A stretch of 64,000 nt of DNA from an uncultured bacterium (GTDB lineage: Bacteria > Myxococcota_A > Bradymonadia > UBA7976 > VGTA01). The DNA is taken from the NCBI GenBank assembly GCA_943788935.1, contig CALSSE010000011.1, positions 434,001-498,000 of the forward strand, in the 5' to 3' direction. Of this stretch, positions 52,722-61,341 are shown in pieces. The position numbers were made by a program, and so were the translations under genes. Position 1 is the first letter of the stretch, and each line of letters opens with the position of its first letter. The notes beneath the pieces were generated by a model. It searched no databases. It saw only the letters and a program-made list of their open reading frames with translations, and was not told the DNA's origin.

Positions 52722-54185
52722 TTATTTGCGCCCGAAGAAGCGAGAGAAGAGCCCACGATTAGTGCTATGATGCTCCATCTCATCTTGAGGTCGCTCAACC
52801 TCTCCCGGCTGAGACTCATCGCCAAAGACATTGGTTGGTGTGGGTTCATCACCAAAAACATTGGTTGGCGTATCTCCCTCCCAGTCAAAATCAGAGGTGA
52901 GTTGGTCTTGATCAAAGCTCAAGTCATCGAGGACATCAAAGGGGTCATTGACGAGCGGGAGATCGGGATCAAGGGTAGCGAAGTCTGTTTCATCTTGGGA
53001 ATAGTCATCGATACTCTGCTGATCATGGGAGGCTATCGGTGAGTCTAGAGAAGGCTCTAGTCGGTCTACAGAGATGGAGTCAGAGATCCCTTGGAAGTTA
53101 AAGTCTTCCACTCGCTCTTCGAGCGCTCGATAGGTCTCATGCATCTCTCTGAATTCAGGGTCTCTTGACTCTTCAAAATCAGAGAGGTTGAACTCTTCTT
53201 CAGAGCGCTCAAGTGAATTGATCGGCTGCTCATCATCGGTGCTCTTGAGCCTCAAAGAGATCGTTCTTCTAGGTAGCGGTTGAGCAGGACTAAAGGCCCT
53301 CGGAGCTAAACTGAGACTGGTGAGTCCTTCGAGCTCTCTTAAGATCCTCTCTTCGTCTAGTTCACGCCAAACAACTTCATGTTTGATGCTCCATGGTTGT
53401 GAATGAGAAGGGTTAATGAGTTCATCTAGCTTCCACCCTGAACCGACATATTGGCTGATCGCTTGTTGAGATCTAGACTTTGCAGGCAACAGGCCCTTGA
53501 GTAAGCTTACAAGCTGTTGACTGTTAGCGGTGTGAGTAGAGAGCGATTGGGTGAGAGGAGGTGAGGTCACTTGAGCTACTGGCCGAGGTGGGATCGACTG
53601 CTTAAGCTCTTCGATAGGGCTTGTATGTCTAAGAGGCGAGTCGCTGGGGAAATCAGCGAATATAGAATCATCAGGAGTGATTATGAGCGAGCTAGGCCCC
53701 TCTGAATCATTCGCTGAAACGACAGTATATTCGACTGATGCGTCCCAATCTACCTCTATCTCTGATGAAGGGCTCGAAGTTGGTATTGACTCTGTTGTAG
53801 TCGCTGACAAAGAGGCTCTTTCCCTACGGGTCAAGCGCTCTTGTCTCATCTCTTCGAGTTCTCTTTCCCTCTTGAGACGCTCAAACTGGGCTTCAGCGAG
53901 CGCCCTTGCTTCAGCGAGTCGCTGAGCTCGTTCCTCTTCTTTAAGTCGTCGACGCTGGGTGAAGGGAGAGTCTTCACTCAACAATAGACTCGCCTCTAGT
54001 CGTAGACCTTCAAGTTGATCATCAAAAGAGCTGAGTATGCCTCCAAGAGCGATGTCCATTGATGATGACCTAACCCCTCGCGCCTTGGCTGACTGATATG
54101 AAAATTCAGGGAGGGCGGTTGTCGCCTTTAGCAGCTCAGCTAGACGACGGTCAAGCTCATTTACAGGTGTGAGACGGCGGTTCAC
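52722..54185 (-). CDS. Hypothetical acidic protein with coiled coil
   Basis: The product has 487 residues and starts at GTG 54185 with GGAG 7 nt upstream. There is no signal peptide or membrane helix. The N-terminal ~125 residues include a Glu/Arg-rich coiled coil (EEERAQRLAEARALAEAQFERL). The middle is Ser/Pro-rich and probably disordered. A small ordered-looking part occurs near residues 235-300. The C-terminal third is strongly acidic and contains a duplicated PTNVFGDE from a ~30-bp DNA repeat (about 52815-52880), ending in a basic LFSRFFGRK. No family is recognised. It lies in the same direction as the P-loop-less kinase-fold gene, 72 nt upstream of it. Confidence 0.68.
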   Translation of the reverse strand: MNRRLTPVNELDRRLAELLKATTALPEFSYQSAKARGVRSSSMDIALGGILSSFDDQLEGLRLEASLLLSEDSPFTQRRRLKEEERAQRLAEARALAEAQFERLKRERELEEMRQERLTRRERASLSATTTESIPTSSPSSEIEVDWDASVEYTVVSANDSEGPSSLIITPDDSIFADFPSDSPLRHTSPIEELKQSIPPRPVAQVTSPPLTQSLSTHTANSQQLVSLLKGLLPAKSRSQQAISQYVGSGWKLDELINPSHSQPWSIKHEVVWRELDEERILRELEGLTSLSLAPRAFSPAQPLPRRTISLRLKSTDDEQPINSLERSEEEFNLSDFEESRDPEFREMHETYRALEERVEDFNFQGISDSISVDRLEPSLDSPIASHDQQSIDDYSQDETDFATLDPDLPLVNDPFDVLDDLSFDQDQLTSDFDWEGDTPTNVFGDEPTPTNVFGDESQPGEVERPQDEMEHHSTNRGLFSRFFGRK

Positions 54186-54402
54186 AATGACACTCCTTCA
54201 TTGCATAATCATATACTCGAAGAGTTTAGCCTAAAACTCATACCACTCTTATGGTTTAAGCTCAAGCGATCTCATCTGTTGTCTTGGAGAAGTTCTGAGA
54301 CGACTCTCACTACACTAAGGTTCTATCCTATCGATCGTTTTCATACCATTGTAAGCGACTTGGAGTCATGACGATTACTTTTTAGAATCAGAGTCGTTAC
54401 GC

Positions 54403-55911
54403 TCATTGATGGGTTGGGTTAGAGCTGAGTCCTAAGTCAATATCTACAGAGAGCGTCTGATCACGAGCGCTCTCCCCGATTCTTCCTCCTCGCCCCTCAC
54501 CCACTGGCTCAGAGAAGAGAAATGACAGGTGTATCATGAGCCCAAGGGTGATCCCCTCAGCACTACGATAGCGAAAGCCAATGCCTGATGAAGCGCCATA
54601 ACTCTCCGCACTCGCCCCTAACTCAGTGACTCGGTTACCAAAGCTCGCTACAGGTCTAAAACCACTTTGAAGAAGGAGATAGAAGACGCTTGGAGAGAGA
54701 ACAAACTCACCGAATAGTCCTAAATCTACAAGATGAGTATCTAGCCCTAGATATTCTTGATTAGGGGCTACGTTCATCAAAGTGCCATGATAAGAGATGC
54801 TAAATCCCATTTGATGAGTTCGCTGTTGGGTTTGGAGCGGATACCCATATTTGAATCCACCCGACCATCGGTTGAGATCACTGGGGAGATTAACCTTCGT
54901 GGAAGAGCTGATCGGGCTCCTATAGATTCTGATAGATTCGTAAGTGTAGCGTTCATATGATCCGAAGAGGCTTAATCCTCTCAAAGCCTGAGCAGCACCT
55001 CCAAATGGTCTAAATTGGAGTTTTCCACCCCAGCCAACGAGCCATTGGGTGTCATAGCTTAGGCCTCCCTGTAGAATTCTTGAGTTCTGTTTAGTCTCAT
55101 ACACAAAACTTTTGGTGAGGAATCTAGCGCCACCCGATATCTCGATTCTCGAGGACTCGGTCATTAGATTCTCAGGAGCGCTCATTTTCGTTGGAGGCTG
55201 AGGAGCGCTCATTGTTAATGGGTTTGACTCTCTCTTTGGTGGAGAAGAGGGCATATCCATGGGGATAGGTGTAGGTCTCGGAGGCGGTACCGGTGGAGAG
55301 AAACTCTGAGAAACAGGAGGAGACCTTGGGGGAGTGGGGGCGGGGAAGGCTACTCTTCGCTGAGATACACGCTGGCGCGGTAGCCGAGAGATCTCTTCCT
55401 CGACGAGCTCTCCAAAGATTGTCCATACTTTGCGGCTCAACCTCCCTTCAAAAGGGAGTTCAAATCTCTCGATTCGTCCATTTCGATCACGACAAAAGAA
55501 TAAGGCACCGATGAGAGTTGCCGGTTGACGGTCTGTACCAAGCTTCATCTTAATGCTTAGAGCATAAACAGACCTGAGCCCCATACATATTCGCCTCACC
55601 TCAGAGAGAGCTGAAGTGGGGCGATTTAGCAACTTGGGTAAAGATCGATGTTGTCTAAGTCTTCGACTGACCTCATGATAAGGGATCCCATGAAATCTAT
55701 TAAGATGTTGGGATACTTCAATCAGAGATTGAGTCTGCTCTTCGATCTGTCGCGGACTAAGATGAGGCGCTCTGATGGGGAAGATCACCATACGCGCTGA
55801 TCGACCCCCTCGTCTCTTTTTAGCCATCGTCTGCTGACAAAAACAGATCGCGACCAGGAGAGAGATGAGCGCTATCCAAAACTTCGAAAAACCATAGATG
55901 TGAGGCTTCAT
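54403..55911 (-). CDS. Putative outer-membrane beta-barrel with periplasmic N-domain
   Basis: The product has 502 residues. A signal peptide (WIALISLLVAICFCQQTMA) precedes a globular region of ~150 residues. It contains ARMVIFPIRAPHLSPRQIEEQTQSLIEVS and VRRICMGLRSVYALSIKMKL, and resembles the TolB-like N-domains that precede barrels. A Pro-rich linker (~70 residues) is followed by ~240 residues of alternating beta strands rich in Tyr/Gly/Phe (GGLSYDTQWLVGWGGKLQF, GFSISYHGTL, GIGFRYRSAEGITLGLMIHLSF), typical of an outer-membrane barrel. The barrel reading is inferred from composition and strand pattern, without a named family. Confidence 0.7.
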   Translation of the reverse strand: MKPHIYGFSKFWIALISLLVAICFCQQTMAKKRRGGRSARMVIFPIRAPHLSPRQIEEQTQSLIEVSQHLNRFHGIPYHEVSRRLRQHRSLPKLLNRPTSALSEVRRICMGLRSVYALSIKMKLGTDRQPATLIGALFFCRDRNGRIERFELPFEGRLSRKVWTIFGELVEEEISRLPRQRVSQRRVAFPAPTPPRSPPVSQSFSPPVPPPRPTPIPMDMPSSPPKRESNPLTMSAPQPPTKMSAPENLMTESSRIEISGGARFLTKSFVYETKQNSRILQGGLSYDTQWLVGWGGKLQFRPFGGAAQALRGLSLFGSYERYTYESIRIYRSPISSSTKVNLPSDLNRWSGGFKYGYPLQTQQRTHQMGFSISYHGTLMNVAPNQEYLGLDTHLVDLGLFGEFVLSPSVFYLLLQSGFRPVASFGNRVTELGASAESYGASSGIGFRYRSAEGITLGLMIHLSFLFSEPVGEGRGGRIGESARDQTLSVDIDLGLSSNPTHQ

Positions 55912-55946
55912 ATGTGTGAATCAGGCGCTAGTCGTAGAGTTTTGGA

Positions 55947-57287
55947 TTAATCTGACTCTTTAATGAATTCTTCCCAGACGCTCCTAGGTTGCCCATTGTA
56001 GTCTAGGAGTCCCGCATAGCAGAAATCTTTCTCGTACCCTCGATTCATGACCGCTCCACAGGGAGATGTCTGAGGAGGTTCTTCAGGGATGTTACTTAAT
56101 CTACGCCACGCTACCCACTCGGGACTGATTCGGCTCAGCGCTCGTTTGAGGGTGATGAGATAGTCGGTCTTTTGACCTCCATTCGCGTTGTTAGACGTGA
56201 GCCAATCAACCATAGTGAAGGCGATCGGTAGAGGGGTGTTTAGGCTGGGTGTTGCCGAGAGTAGATCGAGATTTTGATAATAAGCGTCAACCATAGTGGG
56301 AGTTTCTGGCGTCGGTGTCCCTAAGTATGGTGGCTCAGCGCTTCGAGGGATCAGTGAGACCCCAAGGAAATCAGCGCTCGCCTCGCCTTGATAAGTGAGG
56401 AGCGGCCAAATCGTTCGACGGAGGCCAAGCTCGAAGGTGAGGAGGTCAGCGGGGTCTAGATCAAATTCTTCGGCGATCGCAGGGAGGGTGTCGAGCTTGA
56501 GAGTCGTCCAGCTGATAGAGGGTCCGACCGAGAGCTCAGTGTTGAGGTCTTTCATCTCGGTATATACCTCATGATAGAGGTCGATGAGATTGACATAGTC
56601 CCATATTCGATTGACGTTTCGATCGTTCTCAAGTTGAGAATAGGCGTTTAGCTCTAAGCCAATGACAACCGCGTCAATGTCGTCGATTCGAGCGAGATCT
56701 CTAAAGGCCTCAAGTGTCTCCTCTCTAATCTCTTCGAGGAAGAAGCTCGGCGCGCTCGCTCCACTCTCCTCGATACATTGGTGATAGAGCCGAGTACGGT
56801 CGTAACTGAGGAGGTCGACTTGAACAACCACTTTCTCGAAGCTGAAGCCCTTGCTCTTAATCTCATCGAGTATTCGAGGCACCGTGAAGGCAGGGAGAGC
56901 ATCATTCGCCCTCATACCGGTGAGGCAGTCTTCTCGGGTACGTTTATCGATTAACGGGACATTGATGACGAGCTGACTAAAAACGTCTTCGATTCTGTCT
57001 TTAGTGGCGTTGAGGACAATGAAATCCTCTTGATCGATAGCGACTGCTCGTCTTGATTTCTCCCAGTGACCTGAGGTTTGACCTAACGCGGTAGGGGTGA
57101 TCGTGGCCTCGGTGAGGGGAGGGAGTTTAGTCTCTCCGTCTATTGTGGGGAGGGCATCGTCGCCACAAGAGAGGCATAAAAGAGAAGCCACAAAGAAACT
57201 TAAGCCTTTGAACATAGAGCGTTGCTGGATAGCGCTTCGTGACCCTGCATGTTTAGCATGAGTAACAGTAAATAAAGGGGAGGACAT
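55947..57287 (-). CDS. Lipoprotein with TIM-barrel glycosidase-like features
   Basis: The product has 446 residues. The start at 57287 has AGGAG 7 nt upstream and gives a long N-region before the lipobox LLCLSC (Cys ~41). ATG 57215 would give a more standard signal but has no Shine-Dalgarno. The mature part has alternating strand/helix segments (VVVQVDLLSYDRTRLYHQC, DAVVIGLELNAYSQLEND, ADFLGVSLIPRS, PIAFTMVDWL) and ends YAGLLDYNGQPRSVWEEF. This pattern is common in glycoside-hydrolase TIM barrels, where LELN could match the catalytic N-E region. The assignment is tentative. Confidence 0.65.
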   Translation of the reverse strand: MSSPLFTVTHAKHAGSRSAIQQRSMFKGLSFFVASLLCLSCGDDALPTIDGETKLPPLTEATITPTALGQTSGHWEKSRRAVAIDQEDFIVLNATKDRIEDVFSQLVINVPLIDKRTREDCLTGMRANDALPAFTVPRILDEIKSKGFSFEKVVVQVDLLSYDRTRLYHQCIEESGASAPSFFLEEIREETLEAFRDLARIDDIDAVVIGLELNAYSQLENDRNVNRIWDYVNLIDLYHEVYTEMKDLNTELSVGPSISWTTLKLDTLPAIAEEFDLDPADLLTFELGLRRTIWPLLTYQGEASADFLGVSLIPRSAEPPYLGTPTPETPTMVDAYYQNLDLLSATPSLNTPLPIAFTMVDWLTSNNANGGQKTDYLITLKRALSRISPEWVAWRRLSNIPEEPPQTSPCGAVMNRGYEKDFCYAGLLDYNGQPRSVWEEFIKESD

Positions 57288-57316
57288 AGGTATCTCCTAC
57301 ATGATGGTCGCGTGAT

Positions 57317-58510
57317 TTAGATCGCTGCGGCGTCGAGGTCTCCTCGAATGGCCGCGTCGATCACGGTCTCGAGGTCTGCTTGATTGAGGGGGCGTGGATT
57401 AGTAGGCGCGGTGGGGTCTTCGAGCGCTCTTGCCGCCAACTCAGAGACCTTATCGCTGCTGACTCCGATCTCAGCGAGTGAGTGAGGGATCCCTAAGCGC
57501 TGTCTTAACTCGAGGGTCCAATCGAGGAAGCGGGGTCCGCTCGCTTTCTGAAATCCGAGATATCGACAGAGAGCGGTGAGTTTCTCTTCATTCTCTTTAC
57601 GATTGTACATGAGGACATAAGGCATCATGACCGCGTTAGTGAGCCCATGGTGAGTGTTGAGGATCGCTCCACAGGGGTGGCTGATCGAATGCATGGCCCC
57701 TAGACCTTTTTGGAAGGCGGTTGCTCCCATCGTTGAGGCGACGATCATCTGCGATCGAGCCTCGAGGTCATCTCCTTGCTCATACGCTCTCAACAAGTGT
57801 TCTTTGACGAGCTTGATCCCCTCGATCGCGATCCCATCAGCCATTGGATGATAGAGCGGACTACAGAGAGCCTCTAGGTTATGGCTTAGGGCATCCATAC
57901 CGACAGCCGCAGTGAGGTGGGCGGGGAGTCCGAAGGTTAATTGAGGGTCTGCGATGACTAGAGAAGGGAGCATTTTGGGGTGGAATATGATCTTTTTAGT
58001 ATGATCGCTGAGATCGGTGATGACGGAGCTACGACCAACCTCAGACCCGGTCCCTGAGGTTGTCGGGACTGCGACGACGGGAGCCATCCCTGCGACGTTC
58101 ACCCGGGTGTACCAATCTTCTTTATCTTCAAAGTCCCATAGGGGACGATCTTGACCAACCATAAGGGCGACCGCTTTAGCAGCGTCAAGGCCGCTCCCTC
58201 CACCAAAAGCGATGACGCCATCATGCTCACCTGCGTGATAGGCTCTCACTCCAGCATCAACGTTCTCCCCGACGGGATTACCTTGAACATCAGCAAACAC
58301 CGAACAGCTCAACCCCGCTGATTGACAGATCTCTACTGCTCTCGCCACGATCTGTGATTGAGCGAGCCCACGGTCTGTGATCAGGAGCGGTCTTGAGATC
58401 CCCAAGCTCTGACAGGCATCAGCGAGCTCCGTGATACGACCTGAGCCAAATCTGATGGGAGTAGGGAAGTTCCAATTCATTGAGATCTGAGCAAATGATG
58501 TAATGGCCAA
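57317..58510 (-). CDS. Iron-containing alcohol dehydrogenase
   Basis: The protein has about 397 residues. I choose TTG 58510 because AAGGAG lies 8 nt upstream; GTG 58540 and ATG 58480 (MNWNFPTP) are alternatives. The GGGSGLDAAKAVALM nucleotide-binding motif is present. The metal site is MDALSHNLEALCSPLYHPMADG, with the second His pair in GAMHSISHPCGAILNTHHG. PTTSGTGSEVG is also present. These are the type III (Fe/Zn) alcohol dehydrogenases that oxidise primary alcohols or reduce aldehydes with NAD(P). The substrate is unknown. It is divergent from hemL. Confidence 0.93.
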   Translation of the reverse strand: MAITSFAQISMNWNFPTPIRFGSGRITELADACQSLGISRPLLITDRGLAQSQIVARAVEICQSAGLSCSVFADVQGNPVGENVDAGVRAYHAGEHDGVIAFGGGSGLDAAKAVALMVGQDRPLWDFEDKEDWYTRVNVAGMAPVVAVPTTSGTGSEVGRSSVITDLSDHTKKIIFHPKMLPSLVIADPQLTFGLPAHLTAAVGMDALSHNLEALCSPLYHPMADGIAIEGIKLVKEHLLRAYEQGDDLEARSQMIVASTMGATAFQKGLGAMHSISHPCGAILNTHHGLTNAVMMPYVLMYNRKENEEKLTALCRYLGFQKASGPRFLDWTLELRQRLGIPHSLAEIGVSSDKVSELAARALEDPTAPTNPRPLNQADLETVIDAAIRGDLDAAAI

Positions 58511-58689
58511 GGTCACTTCTCCTTTTGAGTAGATGTTCACAGACTAGAAAGGGATCGAGTAGAAATCCCATCACAATGCGCCCTTAAAAATCAATATGAG
58601 CGAGATATAATATTCATCTTGACCTAAAAAATCTGCTATGAATATCAGCTGAGGTTTACCCTTCACTATACAGATATTTGGAGATACTC

Positions 58690-59985
58690 ATGGGATTATC
58701 ACACCCTAAAAGTCAAGCGCTCCTAGAGCGCGCCCGTCAGGTTATGCCTGGTGGTGTCAACAGCCCAGTTCGAGCCTTTAGAGCAGTTGGTGGCACACCG
58801 CTGTTTATCGCTGAGGCCAAAGGCGCCTACCTCACCGATGTCGACGGTCAACGTTATGTTGACTTAGTGGGGACGTGGGGACCAGCCATATTGGGTCACG
58901 CTCGTCAAGAAGTGGTCTCAGCGATTTGTGATGCTGCTCAGCGAGGGACCAGCTTTGGTGCTCCAACCGAGGCTGAGGTGACGATGGCTGAAGTGGTTCA
59001 AGACTTCTTTCCCTCAATTGAGATGATGCGCATGGTATCGAGTGGTACTGAGGCGACGATGTCGGCGATTCGTTTAGCTCGCGGAGCGACGAAACGTGAT
59101 GGGATCGTAAAGTTTGAGGGCTGTTATCATGGTCACGTGGATAGTCTGCTGGTCAAAGCGGGCAGCGGCGCTGCTTCTTTCGGAGAGCCAGACTCCGCAG
59201 GTGTACCTGCAGACCTCGCTCAACACACGCTGACTCTTCCTTTTAATGACGGAGAGGGTCTACGTCGACTCTTCGCAGAGAAGGGAGAGCAGCTCTCTTG
59301 TGTTATTTTAGAGGCGATCACCGGCAACATGGGGGTCATTTTGCCTACTCCTGATTTCTTGAGCGCTCTCGAAGAGGTCAGAGAGCGTTATGGGGCGTTG
59401 ATTATCTTTGATGAGGTGATGACCGGGTTTCGTGCACACAGAGGGGGCGCTCAAGCCTACCTCGATTTCAAGCCTGACCTGACCTGTCTAGGTAAGGTCG
59501 TCGGCGGTGGGCTACCGGTAGGGGTATATGGAGGGAGAGCGGACCTCATGAGTCATATCTCTCCTCTTGGTCTCGTGTATCAGGCAGGGACTTTGAGCGG
59601 CAATCCGCTCGCAACAGCAGCGGGGATCACGACTCTAAATATCCTTAAACAGCCCGACTTTTTCGAGGCGATAGAGGCGACGACAGCCTCTATCGAGCAG
59701 GGATGGAACGCGGCGATCAAGGAGGGTCAACACAAGGCAGTTGTCCAACGTGCCGGTACCATGATCACTCTCTTTTTTAGTGATAAACCGGTGATGAACT
59801 TTGATGATGCCCAAGCGTGTGATCATGAGCGCTTTGGTCGCTTCCATCAAATTATGTTGCGGGAAGGGGTTTACTTACCGCCTAGTGGCTATGAGGCTTG
59901 TTTCGTCTCCGCGATGCATGGCCAAGCAGAGATTGACCATATTGTGAATGCAGCGAAGATTGCTCTCGCTGAGTCAGCGAAGTAG
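58690..59985 (+). CDS. hemL: Glutamate-1-semialdehyde 2,1-aminomutase
   Basis: The protein has 431 residues from ATG 58690 (GGAG 7 nt upstream; the TTG 12 nt earlier is rejected). It opens ERARQVMPGGVNSPVRAFRAVGG, typical of HemL, with SSGTEATMSAIRLARG, FEGCYHGHVDSLLVKAGSG and FDEVMTGFR. The PLP lysine is Lys269 in LGKVVGGGLPVGVYGG. It makes 5-aminolaevulinate in the C5 haem pathway. It is followed 7 nt later by the AtpZ-like gene. Confidence 0.97.
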   Translation: MGLSHPKSQALLERARQVMPGGVNSPVRAFRAVGGTPLFIAEAKGAYLTDVDGQRYVDLVGTWGPAILGHARQEVVSAICDAAQRGTSFGAPTEAEVTMAEVVQDFFPSIEMMRMVSSGTEATMSAIRLARGATKRDGIVKFEGCYHGHVDSLLVKAGSGAASFGEPDSAGVPADLAQHTLTLPFNDGEGLRRLFAEKGEQLSCVILEAITGNMGVILPTPDFLSALEEVRERYGALIIFDEVMTGFRAHRGGAQAYLDFKPDLTCLGKVVGGGLPVGVYGGRADLMSHISPLGLVYQAGTLSGNPLATAAGITTLNILKQPDFFEAIEATTASIEQGWNAAIKEGQHKAVVQRAGTMITLFFSDKPVMNFDDAQACDHERFGRFHQIMLREGVYLPPSGYEACFVSAMHGQAEIDHIVNAAKIALAESAK

Positions 59986-59992
59986 TTGTCAT

Positions 59993-60358
59993 ATGGACCG
60001 ACGAGAGAGAATACGGACCAAGACAGCCTCGATTTGGCGCGAGGCTAAATATGCTGGTGTAGGGATCGAGTTTGGGATCTCTATCGCCGCCTGTTATTGG
60101 ATTGGCGATTGGGCACAAGACCGATGGGGATTTGCTCCATGGGGAGCGCTTGGTGGTGTGCTGATAGGCTTCGCTTCTGGCTTACGTCGCCTCATCAAGA
60201 TAGCTGAGGTCGAGTCTCGTCGTCCTTCCCCTCATTCCACTGCTGAGTCTCCTCCCACTGATGTGATGCAAACTCAGCCTAGTCAAGTGAATCCGCTAGA
60301 GCAAACTACTGAATCATTAGGAGATTATCATGAGCGAGACTCAGACCCCTCAGCCTAA
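59993..60358 (+). CDS. AtpZ/AtpI-like small membrane protein
   Basis: The protein has 121 residues from ATG 59993 (the earlier in-frame ATG lies inside hemL). A basic N-terminus is followed by two helices: YAGVGIEFGISIAACYWIGDWAQDRW and FAPWGALGGVLIGFASGLRRLI. This is the pattern of AtpZ/AtpI-type proteins that precede F0F1 ATP-synthase operons and are linked to Mg/Ca supply or c-ring assembly. The tail is polar. It overlaps the following gene by 29 nt. No atpB/E/F gene follows in the window. Confidence 0.8.
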   Translation: MDRRERIRTKTASIWREAKYAGVGIEFGISIAACYWIGDWAQDRWGFAPWGALGGVLIGFASGLRRLIKIAEVESRRPSPHSTAESPPTDVMQTQPSQVNPLEQTTESLGDYHERDSDPSA

Positions 60359-61298
60359 CTCTACATCTACGGTCGACTACGCGACTCTGTTACGTAGATT
60401 TCATCTATTGATGAGCCTAGTGACCGGAGGTGGACTCCTCTTGGTCTATCTTCAGTTTGGTGTTGATCACCTCCTCCCTTTCCTCCTCGGTAGCGCTTTA
60501 GTATGGGTCAATATGACCATCCTCGCTCGAGGTCTTGGTGGGGTTCTTAACGGCGAAAAGAGCCTCGCCTTTTTACTTTTGTTTAAACTGGCGATGTTAA
60601 TGGGAGGTGTCTATCTACTCTCTCAGCTCTTCCCTGAGCAACGTACTACTCTTATTCTTGGTTTGAGCACTTGGGTGATCGCTCTCTTCATGGTTGGTCA
60701 GCCAAAGTCAAACTCTGCAGTGAATACGCTCCTGATCTTATTGAGTATATCTATTCCGACTCTAGGAGAAGCTAAACCAACAGAGGCAGAGCTACTCGAG
60801 GGAGAGATCTTCGTTCATACCGTCAAGATCGGCGAGTCACCTATGCCTAAGATTATCGCCGAGGGGATCATTAAGGCGCCGATCGATGCCCTGTGGTCAG
60901 TGATCGCTGATTGCGCAAACTTTAAGAAGACTATGGCGAATATCAAGGAGTCCAAACACTTAGGGTTTGAGGGGGGATTTAAACGCTGTGAATTAGTCGT
61001 TGATCTCCCCTTTCCGCTGAGCGATCTCCGCTCGGTCGTCAATGTCAAACTGAACAAAGGGAAGTCAGTGTATTCACGTAAGTGGAGCCTCGTGGAAGGG
61101 GACTATCACAAAAATCAAGGAGAGTGGCGGCTCACCGCGAGAGCGGATGGCTATACCACACTGAAATATACAGTTCATGTTGAACCCAAGATCGCGATCC
61201 CTGACTTTATCGCTAGAGCAGCACAAAAGAGTAAGATTCCAAATATGTTTGAGGACTTAAGAGAGCTTATGGGTAAACGCGGTAAGCTACTCCCTTAG
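60330..61298 (+). CDS. AtpI-like membrane domain fused to START/SRPBCC lipid-binding domain
   Basis: The product has 322 residues with TAGGAG 6 nt before the ATG. Residues ~25-125 form four helices in the style of ATP synthase subunit I (LLMSLVTGGGLLLVYLQF ... TLILGLSTWVIALFMVG). Without a stop, the frame runs into a signal-like hydrophobic segment (VNTLLILLSISIPTLGEA, ~131-148). A START/SRPBCC (polyketide-cyclase-like) domain follows at ~165-315 (APIDALWSVIADCANFKKTM, RCELVVDLPFPLSDLRSVVN, LKYTVHVEPKIAIPDF). An internal ATG at 60690 could launch the C-terminal part alone as a secreted protein, but has no Shine-Dalgarno. The fusion is unusual. Confidence 0.8.
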   Translation: MSETQTPQPNSTSTVDYATLLRRFHLLMSLVTGGGLLLVYLQFGVDHLLPFLLGSALVWVNMTILARGLGGVLNGEKSLAFLLLFKLAMLMGGVYLLSQLFPEQRTTLILGLSTWVIALFMVGQPKSNSAVNTLLILLSISIPTLGEAKPTEAELLEGEIFVHTVKIGESPMPKIIAEGIIKAPIDALWSVIADCANFKKTMANIKESKHLGFEGGFKRCELVVDLPFPLSDLRSVVNVKLNKGKSVYSRKWSLVEGDYHKNQGEWRLTARADGYTTLKYTVHVEPKIAIPDFIARAAQKSKIPNMFEDLRELMGKRGKLLP

Positions 61299-61341
61299 GT
61301 CGTCATCTTGGATCTTTTCATCGACCTGCTCAGCGATCTGC

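Noticed and set aside
55947..57287. Firm assignment of the lipoprotein to a glycoside hydrolase family
   Set aside because: Only a general TIM-barrel-like rhythm and one possible Asn-Glu region are visible; no family signature.
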